Part shown: positions 21,497-28,630 of the stretch, one piece after another | Numbering within the stretch: the stretch's first letter is position 1 | Layout: the number at the start of each line of letters is the position of its first letter | Assembly (NCBI GenBank): GCA_009602725.1 | Contig: WELB01000021.1 | Coordinates: forward strand, 310,268 to 338,897 | DNA length: 28,630 nt | Source of the DNA: Spirogloea muscicola | Taxonomy: Eukaryota > Streptophyta > Zygnematophyceae > Spirogloeales > Spirogloeaceae | Direction of reading: 5' to 3' | The notes under the pieces: generated by a model | Seen by the model: the letters and a program-made list of their open reading frames with translations, nothing else | What the model was told of the DNA's origin: nothing | Databases searched by the model: none | Translations under genes and position numbers: made by a program

Positions 21497-21620
21497 GCCC
21501 GGAGTTAGGGTTTGGGAGGGGCCAAAAGCGAGTCGGGCAACTGGCCGCCCCGGCGACGGGGTCGCACGCGTGCGTCGGTGTGTCGTGCGACGCCCTCGCT
21601 GCCTCCGGATGGCGCGCCAT
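13118..21620 (-). CDS. RSA1: RSA1/CCAR1-like nuclear regulator, 23 exons
   Basis: Exons: 21204-21620, 20703-20951, 20481-20564, 19928-20329, 19643-19660, 19389-19504, 18885-19225, 18421-18730, 18119-18164, 17751-17843, 17561-17616, 17122-17233, 16487-16707, 16254-16317, 15744-16010, 15464-15514, 14865-15371, 14649-14723, 14430-14504, 13778-14287, 13608-13649, 13362-13424 and 13118-13300. Phases agree throughout, giving about 1433 residues (Arabidopsis RSA1 is similar in size). Order: Gln/Ala/Tyr/Gly-rich low-complexity N-terminus; Arg/Asp/Glu-rich block; S1-like segment KSYICKVDPFSFVEAERDFQ; LAIKA/Nudix-like block (VMLMTGADRAALEEL, GGSWDADLDGGDPSTDEA, LVHLDLSGCKQWTRFIE, EVTIFFLPSIHDIVPSLEEW); acidic linkers; LDGLLDYDEEDKEECTFELS; and a C-terminal EF-hand-like AFRYFDRNRTDTLKAEDARC. 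Plant RSA1 and animal CCAR1 act in nuclear transcription and RNA processing; RSA1 is linked to salt tolerance. The start and exons 5 and 16 are least certain. Confidence 0.85.
13425..13607 (-). other. GC-AG intron in the RSA1-like gene
   Basis: The exon ending ...ACCTTGAAG at 13608 is followed by GCAAGGC. The acceptor is gatgtag before 13424. The join TDTLK|AEDARCILHNLGKYL matches the EF-hand-like ending of RSA1/CCAR1 without gap. Using the nearest GT would add residues that break the match. Confidence 0.75.
16198..16262 (-). repeat. Three near-copies of an exon-intron junction
   Basis: The used donor context TTCATAGAG|GTCTGTCA (junction 16254/16253) is followed within the intron by two similar segments, GCATAGAAGTCTGTCA (about 16222-16236) and GTCATAGAGGTCAGTC (about 16197-16211). 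All three carry GT-like donor sequences, so they form a small tandem array with decoy splice sites. Confidence 0.6.
20883..20936 (-). repeat. CAG trinucleotide tract encoding polyglutamine
   Basis: On the coding strand, CAG repeats encode Gln4-His-Gln13 near the start of the second exon of the RSA1-like gene. Plant RSA1 and animal CCAR proteins also have Gln-rich N-termini, so this is an expanded version of a family trait. The pure CAG run is likely to be length-polymorphic. Confidence 0.9.
21458..21495 (-). repeat. GCC/GGC tract encoding polyglycine
   Basis: A nearly pure (GGC)n run on the coding strand encodes about 12-13 Gly residues in the first exon of the RSA1-like gene. Its extreme GC content makes base-level accuracy and length uncertain. 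Confidence 0.85.
21505..21513 (-). promoter_or_regulatory. Telo-box-like motif (AAACCCTAA)
   Basis: The minus strand reads AAACCCTAA, the plant telo-box found near the start sites of many growth-related plant genes. Here it lies about 110 bp inside the predicted first codons of the RSA1-like gene. Either it is coincidental coding sequence, or transcription and translation start further downstream than the ATG at 21620. Confidence 0.3.
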
Positions 21621-23372
21621 CGGGCGGCGCCGCACAGCCCCGGCTGTGCGGCAGCGTCTCGTCCACTGGGGCTTTTCCGACGGGCTTTCGGAGCCTTGGT
21701 TGCCGTTGGAGGAGCCACTGTCCTCCCGTTCGCAGTAGTCTCGTCCACTGGGGCTTTTACGATGGGCTTTCGGAGCCTTAGTTGCCGTTGGAGGAGCCAC
21801 TGTCCTCCCGTTCGCAGAAGTCTCGTCCACTGGGGCTTTTCCGATGGGCTTTCCGAGCCTTGGTTGCCGTTTGGAGGAGCCACTGTCCTCCCGCTCGCAG
21901 TAGTCACTTCCATAGCTGTGTAGTTTTAGCGCCTCCCGAGCTGCCCGCGTCGCTCGCTCTGGCGTACCGAATGCGGCGCGTGTCCCCTCCCAGACGCTCG
22001 CAAGAAAGTGGGCTCTCCGAAAGAGTGAGGGAGGAGTACAGCTCCGCCGAAATGACGGCAATGGCTGTGAGAGGCCAGCCCAGAGGAATGGGCAAGGTCT
22101 GAAAGGGCCGGATGGCGCAAAAGAAGAAAAGCAGGATACTAGTCTCCAAGACGTCAGTAACTGGGCTCTCAATAAGCTAGTCAGTGCGTGCAAGTCAGGA
22201 TAACCAGAGGGCTGTGACCCAAGGGTCTGCAGCGCCTTGACTGCCGTCTCCACTTCTCGGCAGGGCAACTCTTTTCTTCATGAGAAGCCCCAAATTCGAT
22301 ACTAGCTTTGCCTGTACAGTGTACTGGCTTAAATTGGCCACCACTTCATGCGCACCGCGCGCCTTCTCTCGTTCCAGCTTCGTGGATACTTGCATGGCTT
22401 TGTGATCAAGGCTTGTCTTATATGATCGGGCTCAAAGGGCTGGGAGTCATCAAGACTGAGACCTGAAGTACTTCATTTGAGCACCAAAGTGGCACATACT
22501 TCAAGGCCCTGCCTCTGCTTCGCTCTTTGTGCCTGGTAAGCTGTGGACATTCTCAATGGCAAGCATCAAACCCACTAGGAGTTGTCGAGCCCAGAATTTC
22601 AACCCACACCACAATCAGCATCACGACAAGTCAAAAATATCCAGAAAGTCGGACAATTACCATCACTTATCATCCAGTCTTCTTATTGTTTCCTAGAGTG
22701 TGCGCTCGTCCGGGCACTTTGTGAGTCCCAATTTATGAGTTCCAAAGAATGTGTGGCACTAAATATCTAACATCTCATCCAACAACGCCAACCAAACTTG
22801 TGCGAGGCTTGGAGGGCTCTCACGTTGGGCGGTCAAAACTTGCTTCCAGGGAATGCACTAAATTCCCCGAGGAAGTACTGGAGCAGGGGGCTATCAAAAT
22901 TGTAAGGAAGCACAACACTCTGGTGCTAAGCGTCATCTTTTGCCACTCTGCTTGGCAGCCACATGTAGCATAGAGAACATCTGTCATAGAAGCGAAGTTA
23001 GGGAAGCTCAAAAAGACAGGCATAAGCAAGGGCCTGACGTCCCCCAGGATGAAGCTTTCAAGATGTAAGCACTGCAGCCATACGTCCTGAAAGCGCGACT
23101 GGAGGGAACGATGTGGAGAGCAGTGGATGCCGCAGCTCTGGTCACAGCGCCACCGATGGAAAAGATAGAGATAGAGGTCTAGATGACGCAGCATCTTGCT
23201 GCAGGCGATCCTGCGAGCACCAGCAAGAGCTCCGGCACAGCCCCTGCAGCTTGGGCTGATCCGGGTTGTAGGAAGAATGTACAGGATCCACACAGGGCGC
23301 ATCCAAAAAGATTGCCATCGCGGCCGAGGCTGGAGAAATTGTACAAGGGCTCTAGTGGTGCTTGCGGTGCAA
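21621..23372. other. Intergenic region between RSA1-like 5' end and kinase 3' end
   Basis: Apart from the minisatellite I see no coding sequence. 21900-22120 is moderately GC-rich and probably contains the RSA1-like promoter. 22120-23372 is ordinary mid-GC sequence that should include the 3' UTR of the kinase gene just left of 23373. Open frames here show no family resemblance. Confidence 0.5.
21656..21903. repeat. 82-bp minisatellite, three copies
   Basis: A unit beginning GTCTCGTCCACTGGGGCTTT recurs at 21656, 21738 and 21820. Periods are 82, 82 and 83 bp, the last having one extra T, and copies differ by only a few bases. The array ends 36 bp from the predicted RSA1-like start codon. Because 82 is not a multiple of 3, each copy shifts frame and coding is unlikely. 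Confidence 0.92.
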
Positions 23373-26300
23373 TTACAGGTTGGTCAATGTCTTCTTCTTC
23401 ACTCCAAACAGGCCCTTCTTCCACATCACTGTCGGCTTCATGCAGTCCTCCAAAATGGCCAAGATCTGCACACTTGAGAAAGAGGGCAGTCGTCCATCAC
23501 AAATCTGATTCTAAACACCCCGAATAAGTGCAAGTTAGCATCTCAGCTGTCAGCCTCAGACAGAACAATTCCGTCAATGCAGAGCTCTGCAGCGAGCAGC
23601 CTGTCGAAACGTGACTCCACGCAAGAGAGGGTCAATTTATTGGCTAAGCCAACAGCATCGTAACACACTTGCTCATTGATATAATGGAGCGAGATGGCTG
23701 CCATTGACAGGATAAGGTCAGTGACTACTGATGCGTACCTCGTCAAATTCAGGCCTATCAGCAGGGTTTGTGCTCCAGCACCGCTCAGCAAGCTCCTTCA
23801 GCTTGGGTGGGGCAGTCGGCGGCATGACGGGACGCAGTTGTCTGCAAGGTAGAGAGACTTTGTCAAAATCTGACGGCTGTTACTGTTGAAGTCACTTAAG
23901 TGCTGGCATCTACTGGCACCTGGCTGCATACGAGCATAACACCTGGCTAATTGTTTTCAATCCCTTGGCACACTGCCATCACACCTCTGAACAACCCCGA
24001 TAGCCGCCTGCAGAGGCGTGAGGCCCGCGTATGGGATGTCCCCAGTCAAAATTTCCCAGATCATGATGCCAAAGGAGTACACATCCACTCTGTGATCGTA
24101 TGGGCAGTGCTCCAGCACCTACAAATGAAGCAGATCAGTAGTGTGAGGCACACTTGTGTGGGAAATCATGTCAGGTAAAGAACAGCCATACACGCCGAAC
24201 AGCACAACATAGATAAAGGCAACTGTTGGCAAGGTCAAGCACAAAACATAAAGCAAACGCTTGACTAGTCTGGAAGCGTGATCAGCTCTAGGATGATGCA
24301 AGATTTCGCATGCCTCACCTCAGGGGCCATCCAACGGTATGTGCCCGTCTCTGCCGTCATCTCTGATGCTTCTCCTGCCGCTTCACCAGGCCCGCCGCCG
24401 GGCTTCATCCGTGCCACACCAAAGTCACAAACCTTGACTACCTGCATCATGTATGGCAAGTCCACAGGTCGAATGATACACAGTGAGTGACATATGTCTG
24501 CCTAGATGTGCTTGAAGACACAACATGCACCCCTGTCATATACCCACTGAGGCACTTTTACTTTTGAGTTCTACTTCTATATTCTGTGCAGAACCATTAC
24601 TACGCCCAAAGCACTGCCAACTGCCGGGGTCAAAAAGTAACAAATGTTTGCCTAACATTATGAGCAATTGAACATGATGGCAAAAAGAGAAAGAGCAATC
24701 AAGGAGGACTTACGTCATGCTCATCAATCAAGAGGTTAGCTGCCTTGAGATCTCGGTGGACAACTCCTCGTCTGCAAGGATGGTCGCCACAAGGTCCATG
24801 AGCTGAGAACAAATCTTAGTCCCAACAGTCAAGATGATCCTGTGTGTAACTTTGGTTACAGAGAGGGTCTTCAGAGAGGAGGCCTTCGCTCGGCTCGGCT
24901 CTAGCCACAGGACCTCAAAAATCTCAAGCAAATGGCATCCTGGGCCAAGCACCATAAACCCGACAACCCAAGGGACTTCTATGTTTCTCACACAGACGCG
25001 TGCTGAATCACAGAGGACTTGCACTGGTGGGAGGGCGTCAGCAGCACAGACCTGTGTAGGAAATCCATGCCCCTTGCAGCATCCCTCAGCACCTTGAGGG
25101 CGGCAAGCGGCTCAAGGCCACCTCCTTTGTTCTGCATCATGTCCCTTACACTGCCCAAAAAGATGCCACTGTCAGACCACCCTCATGTAACTGCAGCCGT
25201 AATCAGCCTCAGCCAATACAGCAGCGGAAGATCATGGTACTCAAATGCAATGCGTAGCTTATACAAGTTTGCCAAGCATCATATGTCCAACTCTAATTAG
25301 CAAGCTCAGTCATGGACAACCACCTGCCGCCCGCCATGAGCTCGGTCACAATGCACAGGCGAGGCCAGCATAGGCAGGCTCCGATGAATTGAATGAGGTT
25401 TTTGTGACGAACAATCCTGGCCCATCAGCATAGAACACTCACCCAACATCAGCACCAAGGCCTGAGCAAGCAGACACTGAGCTCACCGCCACCGTGCCCA
25501 ACAAGCCGCCAGCTTCACCAAGGCTCTTGTGTGTGCAACAACGCAACTCCCATCTGCACCTAGATGCCTAGACCTCAGAAATTAGAAGAAGATAATTACC
25601 TCATTATTGCCACTTCCTGCTTAAACATCTGCAGAAGCTCTGAGCCAGGAGCAGGCCGCAGAGAACCGGAGATTCCTTCCAGGGAGCCATCCGCGAGCAT
25701 GATGACCTTGACAGCCACATCCTGGCCCCGGTACTTTGCTCGATACAGGCGCCCGGAAGATCCACCCCCAAGTCGGCTGCCCAGCTCCAACTGCAACTAT
25801 GATGAGGGGGACAGAATGGTTTAGTAAAAGCTCAAATGATGCAGCAGCAAGTTCAATGGATCACTTGCTCAGTACACGCATACAATGACTGAGCACAAGA
25901 AGACTAGCACACTTGACATTGCAGCAGTGACTCTAGGCCCTTCAAGGAGGTCACTCACATCCTGAAAGTTGACAGCCCAATCCTCATACTGAATGGCTTC
26001 GGCAGCCGCTCGCAAGCTCTGCATCTGGACTTCCTCGGACAATTGGAAAGGTGCCCCAAAGTCCTTGCCATGAAGCTTGTCCACTACCGCCGCAAGCACT
26101 GCTTGTCGAAGCTCTTCAGGCTGCTTGGACAAGAGGAGCTTAATGTAAGTATGCAGGTTGCAGACAACACGTGCCAAGCAAAGCCCCTTCGTACTCTGTA
26201 TACATGTGGACCTTGAAAGAAAGAGTCATATGATGCCCGTAATATCTATGCCCATTGATGAGATTCAATCAACTAAGCAAGACATTAAAACAACTTGTGA

Positions 26301-28579
26301 TGCTCAAGCAAGCACTCACATCATCGCCGCTCCAACCTTCCACCACAAACACCTCCAGAGCCAAGCTGTCTATGGAGCTAAAGACATGGGCTTCCTGCAG
26401 ATAGTTGTCCAGCAAAAATTGGTGAGCCATCTCATTGCAGACATCATGAGCATAGCAACTGAGACATCCTCACCCTCCTATTTCACATGGTGAGTAAAGA
26501 TGAGTACCACACCCCCGATGGACTGTCATCAGGCATGCCAGATGCAAGAATGAAGAACAGATCGGCAGGGCAAGCAGATGAATCACCAATTTTTGATGAC
26601 GACAGAAGGGTGCATGGAGCTTTGGCATGCCGTGCACCTTGATATCAAGCTCAAGTGACGAGTTGCTCAAGACGGAGGTGAGATACTTGAGGAGGCCATG
26701 GATGTCAGCAGTGGCCACCGTGATCTCCCAGTGGCTTGTGCGCGGCGCGTCGTCCTCGCCCATCTCGGCGAGGTTGGTGTATGAGCCGCCGAATGCCGGC
26801 CGAGGGAGCCGCGGCCGGCCCGGCGACATGTCGGGCAGGCCCGGCGGCGTGGACCTGGACTGCAGCGGTGTGAGGCGGCCGTAGGAGGAGGACCGCGGGT
26901 ACGAGCGCGGCAGCGAGCCGACGCGCGGGCTGCTGCCGCTCGCACCCATGGCCGACAGGTTGGTGCCGGACCCAAAGGCCGGCCTGGGCAGGCCCGGGAT
27001 GGGGATGCCCTGCCGGCTGCCGCCGCCGCTGCCGCGGCCAGCATCGGCGCTCCCCAGACGGCTGCTCACGCTCCCCATGCTCAAGTCGCCATCGTCATCC
27101 AGCTCCGCTGTCCGGATGGGCCATCCAGTCCGCGGGCTCGTCCCAGAGCCAATGGCAGGTACAACGAGAGCCACCCGCCGCACGTGGACGCAGGGCAGCA
27201 CATAAGCCTCGTCCTCGGTCCCGCCATGGCTGTGGGCGGCCACGTTCTGGGCCTCCCGCGCCTCCGCCATAAGGCGCATGTGCAGCAGCACGTCCTCGTA
27301 CCGGTGCGGGTCGATGTTCAGCGCGTATCTGCGGGGCACATGGAACAGCCGGCGCTCTGGCTAAGTCCATGACGGAACCCATGAGACCCCTGACGCCCTT
27401 GGCCGTGTTCACCAATTGCATCGAGTGCGTCAAGTACAACATGGGGTCCACCAGTCGGCTGCTAGCAATCAGTGTCACTGCCCAGTCCTCGAAATCCCGC
27501 CACTATTGAAAGCGCTCGCCCATGACACTGCTCTGGCCATGTTCTCATAGTGTGGCCACCATTTGAGCATCAACACGATTACCCATGCTCAACGGCCCCA
27601 ACGTGTTGGCAGTTTCAACTGGGGCAGTCACTAGTGTTGACGTATCAAAGGAGCAGCATGCGACCAGTAACAGGAAGGTTCTCAATGAGGTGTTGCTGTG
27701 TGTGTGCGCGCACCTGGCAGGAAGGCGACCAAAGTGCTTCTGGACATCCTCCACGACCTGCTCGCTGAGGCCGGCGACGCGGCAGCGCTCCACGACCTGC
27801 TTCACCACCGCCTCGCACAGGGACTGCTTCACGCAGTACTGCTGCACCGCCACAAGACGCTGCGCGACCGGCCTCAGAGTCTCTCTATGCCTCTTTGACG
27901 ATACAGTCTTCCCCGTCAGAGCTCTGTTGCCTACTGTCAAGGTGATGCGTTCGGTCCCGACGCAGCGGCCAGCCTTGTCCACTAAGTCGGAGCTTCACTT
28001 CGCTGCTGCTTGCCACAACATCAGGACAAGTAGTCCTTCTGCAGGAGCTCTTGCTCCAGTGGAATTTGCCATGCGGCACCGGCTCGGCTCCCCTGCCGCT
28101 GTGTCAACCACTCAAGACTCCTCCGAAATCAGCCCCCCCCAACCCTTCCCTCCTTCCACGGAAACGCCATCGCTCCTCAGTTGGCACCCAATTGCGAGGG
28201 CAACACCTGGAGCTTCAGAAGCTGTTTGCCCACGACTTTGCCAGCTCCACCAGCGCTGCCGCTGTGACCTCGAGAGATGGAGTAGGCGGCGACCGAGCAT
28301 GCCTCGGCGACGCGACGACGCGAGCAGGACTGACTGAGCTCGACTCGCGGTCGTCAGCTTCGTTGAGAAGGGGCCCTGTGGCTGCAGCCAGAGCTCCCGC
28401 CCGAGGCCGCGCGGCGCTAGAGAGCTGCTGCAGAGCTGCCGGCATGGCCGACGCTGCCAGTGCCGCCGAGAGGCCAGCCAGGGCGAGGCGGGCAGAAGAT
28501 GCTGGAGGAATGAGGGGGAGGGGATTTGAACCTGGCCGCGGCCGCGGCGGCCCTCGACGAAGCGGCGGGAGCTGCCCAT
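23373..28579 (-). CDS. STY46-like: ACT-domain dual-specificity protein kinase of the STY8/17/46 type
   Basis: Exons: 28532-28579, about 28250-28427, 27714-about 27892, 26638-27328, 26320-26394, 25959-26138, 25600-25796, 25324-25416, 25052-25150, 24714-24771, 24319-24441, 23985-24118, 23739-23841 and 23373-23465 (TAA at 23373-23375). The N-terminal family block is split across an intron: ...[12 protein letters not shown] then [19 protein letters not shown]. Next come a Gly/Pro/Ser-rich linker, an ACT domain ([20 protein letters not shown]...[20 protein letters not shown]), and a Raf-like kinase domain with P-loop GGGSSG, VAVK, the alpha-C Glu in [28 protein letters not shown] and [11 protein letters not shown], so catalysis looks intact. 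Arabidopsis members are cytosolic kinases that phosphorylate transit peptides of chloroplast preproteins; I infer a similar role. ATG 28579 would give MGSS, a possible myristoylation start, but the first two exons and the start of the third are uncertain. Confidence 0.88.
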
Positions 28580-28630
28580 CTTGCCCGGGGACCCCGCCGT
28601 GGCGCGCGCCGCCGCCGAGCGGGCGCGCGC
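28580..28630. other. GC-rich end of window, upstream of kinase start
   Basis: Very GC-rich sequence upstream of the putative kinase start codon, probably leader or promoter. No feature can be resolved in it. Confidence 0.3.

Noticed and set aside
22820-23302. 160-codon minus-strand open frame
   Set aside because: Composition and order of residues look random, no family motif, and it lies 3' of the kinase stop.
27360-27500. Protein-like frame in a kinase intron ([20 protein letters not shown])
   Set aside because: The exons on each side join exactly (LPAR|YALN) as in STY kinases, and this segment matches nothing in the family.

Overview
The window is eukaryotic nuclear DNA from a member of the green lineage, with a 3.1 kb piece of mitochondrial DNA joined into it. 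The nuclear part is intron-rich and mid-GC. Very GC-rich stretches mark the 5' exons of genes, and every nuclear gene I can identify lies on the minus strand. The nuclear proteins look like plant families: an STY8/17/46-type ACT-kinase, a SHORT ROOT IN SALT MEDIUM 1/CCAR1-like protein, an NSE1 homologue, and PITP and DUF547 proteins. The mitochondrial piece still carries rps10 and rpl2. As far as I know mitochondrial rpl2 is mainly a streptophyte trait, so a streptophyte alga is my best guess. This is inference, and a chlorophyte is not excluded.

Layout, left to right. 1-1320 is the 5' side of a possible further minus-strand gene. 1321-7216 holds a chain of 19 exons whose splice phases all agree. 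The upstream exons encode a phosphatidylinositol-transfer (PITP) domain, the middle ones an acidic linker and an eight-cysteine module, and the downstream ones a DUF547 domain. The PITP and DUF547 parts are separated only by a 156-nt intron-like gap, so I read them as one fusion gene with its first exon missing. Single N bases at 7340 and 10478 enclose 7341-10477, a plus-strand, AT-rich mitochondrial cluster nad7(partial)-rps10-rpl2-rps19-rps3(partial). Next come a perfect (GA)n tract of about 494 bp and the first exon of an NSE1-like gene (11012-11434), whose remaining exons are absent. The mitochondrial block therefore sits where the rest of NSE1 and the 5' end of the PITP gene should be. 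This points to an assembly join or gap fill, or less likely a very recent NUMT.

11435-13117 is intergenic, with hairpins and a diverged tandem repeat. 13118-21620 is a 23-exon RSA1/CCAR1-like gene encoding about 1433 residues if complete. 21621-23372 is intergenic and contains an 82-bp minisatellite. 23373-28579 is an ACT-domain dual-specificity kinase gene of the plant STY family with about 14 exons.

The nuclear genes share no obvious pathway: lipid transfer, SMC5/6 genome maintenance, transcription/RNA regulation and protein kinase signalling. The mitochondrial genes are a remnant of the bacterial S10 ribosomal-protein operon plus a complex I subunit. Splice sites were chosen by hand from GT/GC-AG signals, phase agreement and remembered family sequences. 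They have not been checked against transcripts or databases.
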